64,000 nt of DNA from Nereocystis luetkeana (GCA_031213475.1 JARUPZ010000019.1:395001-459000); one strand, 5' to 3'; counted from the first letter of the stretch, positions 40,760 through 53,254 are shown. The notes: generated by a model not told the origin, from the letters alone. Program-made: numbers and translations.

Positions 40760-40765
40760 TTTATT
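40708..40765. repeat. (ATT)n microsatellite with R5 fragment
   Basis: About seventeen ATT units beginning right after a TACCTGGTA word, followed by TTGCCTTCTGACAATGTGCAG, an R5 fragment. Confidence 0.85.
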
Positions 40766-40925
40766 TGCCTTCTGACAATGTGCAGGGCGTTATTCATTCA
40801 AAATGAAAAAACTGACAAAATTCGTCGAATACCACTAACTAACTTCATGGAACCAATTCTCCTTCCCTGCGTGTACTCACTTGCACCCCCACCAATACAT
40901 GCGGTTGTATATATATTACATACCT

Positions 40926-40927
<2 letters not shown>

Positions 40928-40957
<30 letters not shown>
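40928..40957. repeat. (TA)n microsatellite
   Basis: About fifteen TA units beginning within a TACCTGGTA word. Confidence 0.9.
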
Positions 40958-40959
<2 letters not shown>

Positions 40960-41604
40960 GAGTGTCTCACAGATGGAAACTCCAGTAAGAAATAATGGCT
41001 TTTTTAGCAAAAATCAATTCACATCGCACACTAACCCGCCCAATTTACGTGCATACCCGGTGTATATTATTCCCGGTAGTAGTATTTATTTTGTCCGGTG
41101 GCAAACAACCGCAGAATGATAATGCTGTAAATATTAATATTTTATTTCTTGTTCCCCGTGCGTTTCTTATTTCGGAGTCCTCAAGCTCATGCCACACACT
41201 GCAGCAGCAGCAGCAGCTGTCTGCTGATGACAAGGTTGGCGAAAATAAATAACCATAACAATACTAGTAGTGCAATAATACTATGCGGTGATATATCGGA
41301 TTCAAGTTGGGATGGAGCATGTACGATACATACTACACTGCTGTCAAAGGGCGAAATTAGTAATATCTAATGTTGAACTCGTAGTAGTAGTAACCGAACA
41401 GTGAATGGCTGACTTCTCGTCCCCTTGCGGTAGGTCGGCGCATCCCCCCTCTTTTAGACTATAATAATAACAATACACATTTAAATGTATCAGCATACAG
41501 ACATACATGCCTGGTACGTAGTAGATATATATTCTTAGAGATACATACACCCTACCAGGTATATGATAACCACTGAGTGAGCTAACAGTCAGCGCTAACT
41601 ATAT

Positions 41605-41690
41605 ATATGAGCTCAGTGGTCAAGGTGTAATCTCCCTGATAAAACACAACCCGGGTCCAAACTGGCTTAAGCCGGGACCTCCGATTTTAC
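41605..41690 (+). other. tRNA-like segment, possible SINE head
   Basis: TGAGCTCAGTGGTCAAGGTG resembles an A-box/D-arm and CCCGGGTCCAAACTGG a weak B box at tRNA-like spacing. No body family is recognised, so this is tentative. Confidence 0.3.
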
Positions 41691-41797
41691 TCATGATCAA
41701 GGGTTACAACCCCTTTATTTAGTCAGCACTGCCCCTCACTGGTTAGGGTGTACCTCTAATAAATACTCCGAGTACCTGGTAGTGGATACGGTATATA

Positions 41798-41845
41798 AAA
41801 ATTTGTCCCCAAAACGGGGCTACGGTAGGTACTAAAACGGTCAAG
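41798..41845. mobile_element. TTAA-MITE, right half
   Basis: TTTGTCCCCAAAACGGGGCT followed by a degraded tip. Only one half of the hairpin is present. Confidence 0.6.
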
Positions 41846-41849
41846 TCCT

Positions 41850-42760
41850 TCCAGCCAGGTATTATATTATTACTAGGGAATAAAAGGCCCTCCCGCCCCC
41901 ACGGCGGTCTGGCCAGATTCTTGTAGATAATATGGGAGCTATAATAGGTGAGCCAATACGTACATAGGATGGACATTAATTGTGGCCCCGTGCTTTAAAT
42001 GAATGAAAACCACTTATTAATAGTAAGTCACTTTATGTAGGACCTCAATAAGCGTTAAAATTATGAATTAATTGTGCAATATTTATTTGATGTGCTTGCT
42101 CCCTCTCTGGAATCTCGCACTGCAACTTTATTAGTTGATGGTTGCAGCAGCACGATGCAATACAATCTGCGGGCAATACGATAAACGCACAGCAGAGGGG
42201 CCACACTCGGAGTATCGACTGTTTCCGTATCGAGCAAATTTCGTACTCTGAATGCTGAGACTATTTAAGGGTGCTTACGGCCTCAACATTGCGAGTGACT
42301 GGGAGTGTGAGCAGTACTCAACTTCAAACCTCGAAATACTGCCTGAATGTTGCGAGTAAGTGCGAGTGTGAGTAGCACTAAATATCCAAATGCCACGGGT
42401 GCAAGGAGTGCCCGCAGGATCGGACGCCGAAATATCCGAATGAACGGTCGTCAATATTATCACTTTAATCGAGAGGATGAGGTGTGTTAAATCGAGGTGT
42501 CAGAGCAGAGATCAGACGACCGTGCTGGTAGGATAACGAACTGAAAACGATGTCGAACTTACTTAATCACAAACACGAGGATGATGTAGACGGCAGGAGC
42601 AGTGGTAACGCAGAATGTAAACGCCGTATCAGACGTATCTGCACGAAGAACGGTTGTAATTATGGTGGTCATCGACAGAAGAAGAGTGTGCCGGATTGGG
42701 TCGTCCTGAGCAAAGGCCAGACGATGCTCGTAAGATATTAATATGGGAAGGTGCAGATAG
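41850..42760. other. Unassigned
   Basis: No family recognised. A plus frame at 42550-42741 (63 codons, Arg/Lys/Asn-rich, two Cys) is small and unsupported. A direct repeat GCGAGTGACTGGGAGTGTGA / GCGAGTAAGTGCGAGTGTGA lies near 42291 and 42351. Confidence 0.3.
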
Positions 42761-42779
42761 ATGCCTCGAGTACCTTGGA

Positions 42780-43445
42780 GTGAAGTAACGAGTATCGGAG
42801 ATAAGTTACTTCAGGTACTTCGTGTACTCGGAGTATTTCAGGGCTCGATACTCCGGGATACTGCTCGTACTCGGAGTATTTCGGGTATGGTCACTCTCAA
42901 TACTGCTTGTACTCGGAGTATTTTGGGGTTCGATACTCTGAAATACTGCTGTACTCCGAGCATTTCGGGGTTCATTACTCTGGACTACTCGTCGTACTTG
43001 AAGTATTTGGGGATCTTGTACTGCTCCTACTTTAAGTTCTCGGAGTGCTTGTGGGCATTTCATACTACAAAAACTTCAACACTCGGAGTAGTTCAGGGTT
43101 TCATATTCCAAGGTACGAGTAATACTCGGAGTATTTCAGGGTTTTATACTCCAAGGTACTCCGGGTTGGAGTATAACTCGGAGTATTTTACTCGGATGAT
43201 GAAGTATTCCTGGTTTCAATACTCGCGATACTCGGAGTACTCCGAGTAATTTAGATGTTTTTACTCCGGGTACTGCTTGTACTCGAGTATAATTACTGCT
43301 CACACTCCCAGTAGTACTCGGAGGTTTTGGCCCTTCAGTACTGCTCATACTGCAAGTACTCCGAGTTTTTAGGCCACCACTACTCTAATACTCGGAGTGC
43401 GAAAATTACTCGATACTCCGAGTATACTCGGAGTATCGAGTACCA
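42780..43445. repeat. TACTCGGAGTA satellite
   Basis: Roughly sixteen degenerate units of about 40-48 bp are built on the palindrome TACTCGGAGTA followed by TTTCGGGGTT and ATACTC. Frames across it are repeat translations. Confidence 0.85.
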
Positions 43446-44645
43446 TATAGAATACCGAGAAATCGAACGCTTTCGAGCCGCGAGCAATGTCGGTACAACC
43501 CCCAAAAACCGTCAAACCGGCTGCTGCACGGGTGATATAGGGCGAGTTTTGACGTCGTGAAAAGCTGTTTTGGATCATCGTGATTCTTACTGATATTAAA
43601 GTAGTAGTGGAGCTCGAGCAGGGTGCCAACAACAGCATCATACGATGGCGAAACAACAGAAGGAGGAGCGGCAGCAGCAGCAGCAGCGTCAAGCCGAGTG
43701 GTAAAAATCGACGGCGATCAAACGAAGCCGGCACGAGCAAACGTGAACCGACGGAAGATGATAAACGAACCGCGCATACGCGTCATACATCCGCTCCTGC
43801 TAGGAAAGCCAACGTATTTCGCACCGTGTAGGTGGTTTGTGTTGTCTCACCACGCAGGTGCTGCAGGCAGGCTTCTTCCTTCCGCTGCTGCTGTATGCAG
43901 TTGAGTTGTCTTTGCTCGGGGCAAGGTCTTCGTGCCGAAACTCATCATCATCGCCACGGGCCACCAACAACGTGGTGTAGCGAGCGTCGCTCCTCATCCT
44001 CTCTATACGGGAGGTGAAATCGGTTGGTTATATAAAAATTGCGGCGGGTTTTCGATACGTGGCGGCAAAGTGCGATCTCGACCAACAACGCGGCGGGACA
44101 AACAGATTCCTTTTCGTGTCAAGCGTGCATGATTGTGTGTGTACAGCAGTGTCTAGCGGTAGAAGGAGATAGGGAGGATGATTTGGAAATTGGGTGTTGT
44201 TGCAGAGCTTATAGAGGAAGGTACTGCTTTGTTGTCTGCAGAACCAGTCCACAGCGCGGCGTATGCAGTGTACAAAAGACGACAGAGAGGATTGCGTGAA
44301 CCCCTCGGTAGCTCGATTGACTCTCATTCGATGGACTTCGGGTGAAGCGGCGGTAGATGACGAGCACCGGATGTTCAAAGCGCAGGAGGGCAGGAACACA
44401 TGCGTGTTTAGAAGATGACGTTGCAAATGACAAGATCTTGGAACGTTGCACGAAGGCAGCTTGCAAAAGGCGATTTCGGAGTATGTGAGAGATACATTTT
44501 TTTTTACGTTGTTGCACGAAGGGAGCTTTTACAAAAGTTGATTTTGAAGTACGTGAGGTACATATTTTAAGAACAAGTTGGTAATAGAGGCAATACTATG
44601 ATGAAGTTATAAATTTAGCATCACGCTGTCTATATATAGTTAATA
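43433..44645. repeat. Duplicated 1.2-kb block, copy A
   Basis: Almost identical (well above 95% by eye over most of its length) to 49559-50850. The block starts TATACTCGGAGTATCGAGTA in both places. It contains a short plus frame rich in R, S and K (43580-43831) and antisense frames shared by both copies. I recognise none of the products. It may be a non-autonomous transposon or a segmental duplication. Confidence 0.85.
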
Positions 44646-45197
44646 GATATGATTTTTCAGTCTCTGTCCCCTAAAACTCAACCAACAACGCTCTTCAGCT
44701 ATAACGATAACATAGAGAAACCCTCGATCAACGTCGACAACCGAAACTGAAGAAGGCTAAAGCCGTTCAAGGGGAGGGTATGAGATTTTCTCGTCCCGTG
44801 GCGTGTCAGATAATGCAGACTAATCTACTCTCTGCATCAATAAAGCTGAAGAAAACAAAAAAAAGTATGATTTTCCACAGAGCTCTTCAGCAATAAAGAC
44901 CAAAAAAAGTGAAACTATCCATCAAAACGCAGCAAGCAGCAGTACTTTCGTCGGAAAGGAAACAAACACCGACAGCTAAAACCCCAGAAAAATAAGCGGG
45001 CGTAGTCTAGCAGGATACAACAGAACAGTCGTCTCATCCAATCTGACGTCTCATCCAATCTGATGAATACTTAAGCATCGAACGAAGCAAAACCCTCACC
45101 CCCTAAACGTAAGTGATGAGTGTCAGACAGAGCACCAACACACCACAAGAAAAACATACACTACAAAACACACAAAGTATGCTAGTTCTTCTATTGT
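44646..45197. other. Unassigned
   Basis: A/T-rich DNA with no frame or repeat family I can support. ATCCAATCTGA is directly repeated near 45036 and 45054. Confidence 0.3.
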
Positions 45198-45246
45198 GCA
45201 TGGTTTGCCCCCAAAACGGGACTGCAGTAGTAGTACTAAAAGGGTC
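45198..45246. mobile_element. TTAA-MITE, right half
   Basis: GGTTTGCCCCCAAAACGGGA, then CTGCAG and CTAAAAGGGTC. Half of a hairpin copy. Confidence 0.6.
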
Positions 45247-45354
45247 ATTCTCCGCCCAAAAAAGAACACACAGACAGAAAAGAAGATCATCAAAGAAACA
45301 ACACACCACCAGTTATAATAGCGTATATTTGCTGCTCTACTGCAGGCATTAGAA

Positions 45355-46073
45355 ATGCACACCAGGCTGTGTTCTTTTTTATACTTGACAATAATGGTGG
45401 GGGGGGGGGAGAAGAGCCTGGTCTATGCGCGACCGCGGATCTATAGGTTATATACGACACATCGCAGAAGGGAGCAAAAAATAAGGGCGAACATCAATAA
45501 TAATGGGACGAAGAAAATATTGAAAAAACAATGCAGAAAGCAGGGGATAATAGTCTGAAGATTATTAAGATCACGCTGCAGTAGAAATTACTATATACAT
45601 GCATACATATATACATGCTTGGTAATAATACAGCAGCGGTAGTAATGCACACTCCTTTTTATGCTTGACAATAATAGTGGGGGGGGGAGAAGAGCCTGCT
45701 CTATGACCGACCGCGGAAATGTTGAAAAAGCAATGCAGAAAGCAGGGGAACATAATCTGAATTAAGATCTCGCTGCAGTAGAAATTACTATAAATACATA
45801 CATGCATGCTTGATAATACAGCAGCGGTAGTGATGCACACTAATAATAGGCAGTGTTCCTTTTTATACTTGACAATAATAGTGGGGGGGGAGAAGAGCCT
45901 TGTCTATGACCGACCGCGGATTTAGGTTATATATACGACGCATCGCAGAAGGGAGCAAAAACATAAGGGCGGACATGAATAATGGGATGCAGGATGAAGA
46001 AAATATTGAAAAACAATGCTGAAAGCAGGGGATAATAATCTGAAGATTAATATCACGCTGCAGTAGAAATTAC
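45355..46073 (+). repeat. Three-unit tandem array (215-280 bp units)
   Basis: Units begin near 45372, 45653 and 45864 with CTTTTTATACTTGACAATAA, then a G-run, GAGAAGAGCCT, GACCGCGGA, AATGCAGAAAGCAGGG and CACGCTGCAGTAGAAATTAC. The GAGAAGAGCCTG...GGAT part resembles the SINE-1 body. The array is interrupted by two hAT elements and its last unit resumes at 47522-47561 and 49496-49558. Confidence 0.85.
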
Positions 46074-47521
46074 CAGGGCTTTTCGCGGGTCAGGTCGAAC
46101 CTCACGGGTCGGGTCGGGTCGGGTCAGCTGACCCGATCCAACCCGCGAAAATTTTGAGGTGTGTTGACCTGACCCGACCCGACCCGTGAGATTTTGAAAT
46201 CCTCTTGACCCGATCCGACCCGTCCCGCGAGATTTAAAAACCTCTTGACCCGACCCGACCCGACCCGTGAGATTTCAAAACCCTGTTACCCGATCCGACT
46301 CGACCCGCGAGGTTTTTAACACTTCCTGACCCGACCCGACCCGACCCGCGACCTTCCGATTGACCCGTGAGACACGGGTTGCATGCGGGTCGGGTCAACT
46401 GGACCCATGACATATCTCACGGGCCAACGACGAAAGCTCACGGGTCCAAAGGTATAAGCGTTGGTACCTTGGTCGGTTGTATGGTCCTTGGTCCCTTGTA
46501 CTTTTCCCAAATTGTCATACGTTTGTGTTCGTTTTTTTATTTTTTATATTTATTAGGAGCATTGTGTGGTGTGCGCTTCAAAAAAGACCATGGTGATCAA
46601 AAAGATGATGACATCGAAAAAGGCACACACCCGCACTCTGCCGGACGGATACCTCCCGGCCCCTGGGTAGACCCTATAGCTCTGACCCAATGGCTTCTGC
46701 TGGAGCCCCGGCGAGCGACCTAGCTGTGCAGCCTCCAGCAGCAAGCACTGATGAAGCGGTGGATCTGACAGCGGGGGCCACGACCCGCGAGGATCCGGGA
46801 CCACCGCTGCTACTGCTGCTGCTGCTGCCGCGACGAGCGCGGGCTTGCTACACTGCTGTCATGTCTTGTCTTCATTGTTGCACCCTGCATGAGAGTGTGG
46901 CCGTTTTTTTTTGTGGAAATGGATGGACCTGAACATGAGCACAATAATATACTACTACTGTACGGCTTCATCCGACCCGGGATTCGCGTGTGATTATTCT
47001 ACACGCTATGATATGCTCTCGGAGGTCTACGTATCGGCACGAGAGAAGCCTTTGGACGGAAAACGGTGAATATTTTTTGTTGTACAATGTCGGACCCGCG
47101 GGCCAGACCCGTGGGTCACAAAGGCGGCCTTCCGGCAGGTAGCTGCACACGTTTAGCAAAAATACTGATCCGTGGGCCACACCCGCGGGTCGGACTTACG
47201 GGTCAGCCAGAAAAAAATCACGGGTCATGATGACCTGACCCGCAAATGACCCGTATCTCACGGGTCATAGCCCGACCCGACCCGTGACATTTTGAACACC
47301 TCCTGACCCGACCCGACCCGACCCGCCCGACCCGACCCGACCCGACCCGACCCGACCCGACCCGACCCGACCCGACCCGCGAGATTTCAAAACCTCTTGA
47401 CCCGACCCGACCCGACCCGTGAGATTTCAAAACCCGTTGACCCGACCCGACCCGATCCGCGACATTTTGAAACCCCCCAGACCCGACCCGCCGGTCGGGT
47501 CATGGCCCGCGAAAAGTCCTG
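46074..47521. mobile_element. hAT-type element 1
   Basis: The tips are CAGGGCTTTTCGCGGGTCAG and, inverted, GCCCGCGAAAAGTCCTG. The 8-bp flanks are GAAATTAC (46066-46073) and AAAATTAC (47522-47529), a one-mismatch target duplication. CAGGG tips with 8-bp duplications define hAT. Both ends are lined with CCCGA/GGGTC arrays. The interior (46440-47090) is homologous to element 2 and holds a short frame (MASAGAPASDLAVQPPAAS..., 46690-46932) without a transposase, so the element is non-autonomous. Confidence 0.88.
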
Positions 47522-47561
47522 AAAATTACTAAAACTACAGTACATACATGCTTGATAATAC

Positions 47562-49495
47562 CAGGGTTTTTCGCGGGTCAGGTCAAACCTCACGGGTCGG
47601 GTCGGGTCGGGTTCTTAAACAATGTGGTTTGCGTGTGTCAGCACGAACTTCAGGCTGATGGGAGGCGGACGCGTCACGTGGGCGCCTTCAACAGGGAAAG
47701 AGGACCATAGGTGATGTCTATCGAGCTGTAATATAAAGCTGACAGAGTCCACTGGTGTTCCTTTGTTTTGGGGAAGGTCAGGAACACTAGGCCGCCATTC
47801 ATTTCTATGCTCTTTGCGAAATGAATAGATACACAGTATGATAGACAATTACCTGGTGTAAGATACTCCTTTCTGTTCATTTCTTTGGTTGCCTTCTTTT
47901 GAGTATCACACAGTAGCGTAATGAGTTGGCTCTGAGTAACAAATGCGGAGCATTTTCCCCGCAACAACTGTCATCGTTGTTGTGTGCATTTTTGGAATTA
48001 TGGCATGTAACGCAGAAGTAGACTAAGCAGTATTAGTTACCCTAACGAGGGGACGTATTGGAGATGATACTTGTAAGTAACCATCTCCAATACGGGTCAG
48101 CTGACCCGACCCGACCCGCAAAAAAATTTGAGGTGTGTTGACCTGCCCCGACCCGACCCGCGAGATTTTGAAATCCTCTTGACCCGACCCGACCCGACCC
48201 GCGAGATTTCAAAACCTCTCGACCCGACCCGACCTGACCCGTGAGATTTCAAAACCCTTTGACCCGACCCGACCCGAGCCGCGAGGTTTTAAACACTTCC
48301 TGACCCGACCCGACCCGACCCGACACCTTCCGATTGACCCGTGAGACACGGGTTTCATGCGGGTCGGGTCAACTGGACCCATGACATATCTCACGGGTCA
48401 ACGACGAAAGCTCACGGGTCCAAATATCTTAACGTTGGTACGTTGGTCGGTTGGATGGTCCTTGGTCCCTTGTCTTTTCCGAAAATGTCGTAGGTTTGTG
48501 TTCGGTTTTTTCATTTTTTGAATTGTTTTGGAGCATTGTGTGGTGCGGGGTGTGCGCTTCAAAAAATACCATGATGATCAGAAATCATGATGATCAGAAA
48601 GATGATGACATGGAGAAAGGCACACACCCGCACTCTGCCGGGCGGATACCTCCCGGCCCCTGGGTCGACCCTATAGCTCTGACCCGATGGCCCTTGCTGG
48701 CGCCCCGGCGAGCGACTTAGCTGTGCAGCCTCCAGCAGCAAGCACTGAAGCGGTGGATGTGACAGCGGGGGCCACGATCCGCGAGGATCCGGGGCCTGCT
48801 GCTGCTACTGCTGCTGCTGCCTTTTTTCATGTCTTGTCTTTTGGCTTCTTTGGTTATATGTCGCAGGTATTCCGTGTGTACGCACTCGTTTTATTGTTTA
48901 TTGCGTGGGTTCATACACTGCTATCATGTCTTGTCTTCATTGTTGCACCCTGCATGAGAGTGTGGCCGTTTTTTTCGTGGAAATGGATGGACGTGAACAT
49001 GAACACAATATATATACTACTGTACGGCTTCATTCGACCCGGGATTTGCGTGTGATTATTCTACACGCTATGATATGCTCTCGGAGGTCTACGTATCGGC
49101 ACGAGAGAAGCCTTTAGGCGGGGAACGGCGAGTATTTTTTGTTGTACAATGTCGAACCCGCGGGTCACAAAGGCAGCCTTTCGGCAGGTAGCTGCACACG
49201 TTAGCACACATACTGATCCGTGGGCCAGACCCGCGGGTCGGACGTGTGGGTCAGCCGGAAAAAAGTCGCGGGCCATGATGACCTGACCCGCAAATGACCC
49301 GTATCTCACGGGTCATGGCTCGACCCGACCCGTGACATTTTGAACACCTCCTGACCCGACCCGACCCGACCCGACCCGACCCGTGAGATTTCAAGACTCT
49401 TTGACCCGACCCGACCCGACCCGACCCGACCCGCGACATTTTGAAACCCCCCTGACCCGACCCGCGGGTCGGGTCATGACCCGCGAAAAGCCCTG
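47562..49495. mobile_element. hAT-type element 2
   Basis: Same tips as element 1 and a perfect 8-bp target duplication GATAATAC (47554-47561 and 49496-49503). It has CCCGA-rich subterminal arrays at 48100-48420 and 49200-49490 and the same interior as element 1 (frame 48687-49055). It is longer by one insert at about 47612-48093. No transposase is seen. Confidence 0.92.
47612..48093 (-). other. Gene-like insert inside hAT element 2
   Basis: This piece is absent from element 1 at the matching point. On the minus strand, two overlapping frames look protein-coding: 47967-47674 (VTQSQLITLLCDTQKKATKE...) and 47848-47615 (...SFPVEGAHVTRPPPISLKFV). A short intron could join them, since a GTAATT donor-like site at about 47853 and an ATAG acceptor-like site lie between. 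I do not recognise the protein. A perfect 12-bp inverted repeat (48055-48066 and 48082-48093) closes the right end. Confidence 0.5.
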
Positions 49496-49558
49496 GATAA
49501 TACAGCAGAGTGGGGAGGGAGGAGAAGGGCTCCCTCTACGCGACCACTCCGGATTTAG

Positions 49559-50850
49559 TATACTCGGAGTATCGAGTACCATATAGAATACCGAGAAATC
49601 GAACGCTTTCGAGCCGCGAGCAATGTCGGTACAACCCCCAAAAACCGTCAAACCGGCTGCTGCACAGGTGATATAGGGCGAGTTTTGACGTCGTGAAAAG
49701 CTGTTTTGGACCATCGTGGTTCTTACTGATATTAAAGTAGTAGTGGAGCTCGAGCAGGGTGCCAACAACAGCATCATACGATGCGAAACAACAGAAGGAG
49801 GAGCTGCAGCAGCAGCAGCGTCAAGCCGAGTGGTAAAAATCGACGGGGATCAAACGAAGCCGGCACGAGCAAACGTGAACCGACGGAAGATGATAAACGA
49901 ACCGCGCATACGCGTCATACATCCGCTCCTGCTAGGAAAGCCAACGTATTTCGCACCGTGTAGGTGGTTTGTGTTGTCTCACCACGCAGGTGCTGCAGGC
50001 AGGCTTCTTCCTTCCGCTGCTGCTGTATGCAGTTGAGTTGTCTTTGCTCGGGGCAAGGTCTTCGTGCCGAAACTCATCATCATCGCCACGGGCCACCAAC
50101 AACGTGGTGTAGCGAGCGTCGCTCCTCATCCTCTCTACCAAGGTATACGGGAGGTGAAATCGGTTGGTTAAATAGAAATTGCGGCGGGTTTTCGATACGT
50201 AGCGGCAAAGTGCGATCTCGACCAACAACGCGGCGGGACAAACAGATACCTTTTCGTGTCAAGCGTGCATGATTGTGTGTGTACAGCAGTGTCCAGCGGT
50301 AGAAGGAGATAGGGAGGATGATTTGGAAATTGGGTGTTGTTGCAGAGCTTATAGAGGAAGGTACTGCTTTGTTGTCTGCAGAAGTAGTCCACAGCGCGGC
50401 GTATGCAGTGTACAAAAGACGACAGAGAGGATTGCGTGAACCCCTCGGTAGCTCGAAAGACTCTGGCAGTATTTCGATGGAATCCGGGTGAAGCGACGGT
50501 AGATGACGAGGACCGGATGTTCAAAGGTTCCTTAAGTGAGGAACTACCAGGTAGGATGAAAAGTTTACTCGGTTGTTCGTTTTAGGAATAATAGCGTATA
50601 CAAATTCCGGTCGGGTGGCACGAACGATTTTTTTTTAAAGTGTTGTATCGGGCGACTTATTGAGCTCCGAATGTGAGGGGCTCAGGAACGTCTGGTGCAC
50701 CCCCACTGTGGGATGGCTCGTTGTTGCATGAAGGGAGCTTAAAAAAATTGTGAGTATGTGAGGTATATATATTTTTTAAACAATTTGGTATTAGAGGCAA
50801 TACTATGATGAAGTTATAAATTGGGCATCACGCTGTCTATATATAAATAA
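49559..50850. repeat. Duplicated 1.2-kb block, copy B
   Basis: Second copy of the 43433-44645 block, with a different stretch at about 50525-50700 that includes a TACCAGGTA word at 50546. It starts right after the tandem-array unit that follows hAT element 2. Confidence 0.85.
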
Positions 50851-50872
50851 TAGATACGTACGTCACCGACAG

Positions 50873-51002
50873 TAATCCTTTTAGGACTGACTGCAGTCAC
50901 AGCAGTCAGTCCCGTTTTGGACAAACCACTCATTACATTCCAAGTAAGTATAGTTTGTCCCATACCTGGTATACGGGACTGTGACAGCAGTCCTGAAACC
51001 CT
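50873..51002. mobile_element. TTAA-MITE variant with scar word
   Basis: A copy enlarged in the left arm by GACTGCAGTCACAGCAGTC and with TACCTGGTA at 50963-50971 inside the right arm. Confidence 0.7.
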
Positions 51003-51854
51003 ACTATGCTCATCAACGTTGACGTCACAGTAGGTATACTGGTAAGTAAGCAAGATTCAAGGCTTACTGACGGAGCCAGAATACTCGCAGGAGATTCTCA
51101 ACTGCTGTCTGTCGTCGCGTAGACTGCAACTACCTGGTATGCTACAACAACTATTAATAACTGCAGCAGGCACTACTACATATTAATAGCACTGGTAGTA
51201 AAAAAATGTCGTATTATACTACGAAAATCATATTAATACGTACAGTAGTGGTGTCTATTTACTGCTACACGAGCGACGGTTTACTTCAATCATCGTCCTG
51301 TGACCCCTCTCCGCCCGTCGAGTTGTTCCGAGTTGTCTCGCCTCATCGTTTCTTATACCAGGTGCGTATATATGTGTGCGTTATACGTGTGGTCGTCCGG
51401 AGTTCGGTGCCTCTAATTTTATGGGAATATGGAGTGATTTCGTTCTACCGAAACTGAATGTTTCACTCGCGGTCATTTGTTTGCGCATCATGCACGCATC
51501 AACTGCAATTTGCAATAAATATCATGTATACCAGATACTTTTTACCAAGTACTGGTATCTCATAAAATTAATGATGCAACCCTTGTAACGGTTCGTCTGT
51601 GGTGTCTGAACAGGTGGTATATTATGGTACTGCGATGGTATGATCCTGTTTACACCACACATATATATACCAGGTATACAACATATATACCAGGTATATA
51701 GATCATGATATATACATATATACAGGTATACTCTCCGTCCTGGTGTCTTCAACCAACACCATGCCGCACCTCAACTCGGAATTCAACCGAGCAGGACGAA
51801 ACAATAATCAACAAGGCATGTACACGAATACGGAGTATATGATAATAAGATTAT

Positions 51855-52268
51855 ATGTGTGTGTTCTTCACATTAAACCGTTCTTTCTACCCGTCGACAT
51901 CCAGCACAACCAGTGTCCGTGCCGATTCTTCCATCCTAGAAGAGATACAAGTTCTGTGGTCACAAAGCTACGCCACAGAGATACTACGTTGACACGTGTG
52001 CAGTGTGAACTGCAGTGGGCAATGCAAAGCCATGTCATCATACTAGATACGACAGGCACGACATACGCAATCTATGAAATAGTGAAACGAAAAGAAACAA
52101 TCAAAGAGAAAACAAAAACAAGGTAGACAAGTCGAAAAAGAAAAAGAAGAAAAATGAAAGCAAAATCTAAGAGAAACAATCTGTCGTGCCCCCCCCCCCG
52201 CAGGCGAGGTGGCCTACACTTGAAAAAGAACGAGCTGGAAAAAAGAAGAAATAACAAAAGATATATGA
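51855..52268 (-). mobile_element. LINE 3' UTR copy
   Basis: Minus orientation. It begins at the (AC)n tail (plus-strand GTGTGTGTT at 51856) and matches the 3' UTR of the 27396-28200 LINE up to about 52265. It is strongly 5'-truncated and has no ORF2 sequence. Confidence 0.85.
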
Positions 52269-53254
52269 GCGCGACTCGAGCATGGCCACTCAAGCATATG
52301 GTATGTGGCCAACCATGCGTCACAACGAAGCGCCGCCCAAGAACACACAAGCGTATGGCAGCACCGCGCTGAACTTTTTAACACATACCAGGTACATAGA
52401 CATCTATACTCGTGCTCTGCTGCTGATGATGTTGTTGCAGCGAATATGTTGGCTTTGGGTATTTACGCGTGATTATTTACGTACCTGGTATATATGCATG
52501 TATGTATGTAAATGGCACAACAGCTCTATACGAAGGCTATATATATCCACATCATTCATTATCCTTGCACGTTACGTGCAGCAATACTCGTCGTGCTATA
52601 TTACGCCGGCATCATATATACCAGGTATGTAATATACATGCCAGGTACACATTAATAGTGTATATCCTTTTTGTTGTACAGCAGTATACACAGACAGCAT
52701 ATATATTCGTACATAAAACATATACCAGGTACCTGGTATTATATATAGTCCTGCGACCACGGACTGCATTGAATTGTGAGTTAATGTGAGAACAACAACA
52801 TAATGCATACCCTGGTATATACACAGCAGGACTGGAGTATGATGCATACCTGGTATTTTCTACCAGGCACCAGGTACCAGGTATTTATTACGAATGATCT
52901 GACCAATCATAAAAGCCAACAAATATTTCAATCGAGAATTTCCCATACTTATATTATTATACTACCAGGTATGTATGTAGCGTGTACCAGGAACCCAGCC
53001 CTTTCTTCGAGTGAGTATCGTATCATATCTATTTTTACATACTGGGTACCAGGTACCAGTATGTAATATATACGGCATTATTAGTAATAATAGTACAACA
53101 AATTATAAACATTCCATAATACGCTGCTGTTGTGTGTTATACTATTAATACTTGCCGTCCACGAAGAAGCAGGTGCTCCTCTTCGGTGGTAATATCATCA
53201 AGACGCAGTAAAGTAGCGTATACCAGGTATATTATAGCGGTTGGCAACCAACTC

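Noticed and set aside
47612-48093. Helitron insertion in hAT element 2
   Set aside because: It starts TC and has a terminal hairpin, but lacks the CTRR 3' end and the A|T target.
46074-49495. CCCGACCCG arrays as telomere or centromere satellite
   Set aside because: They are bounded by hAT tips and 8-bp target duplications, so they are internal to transposons.
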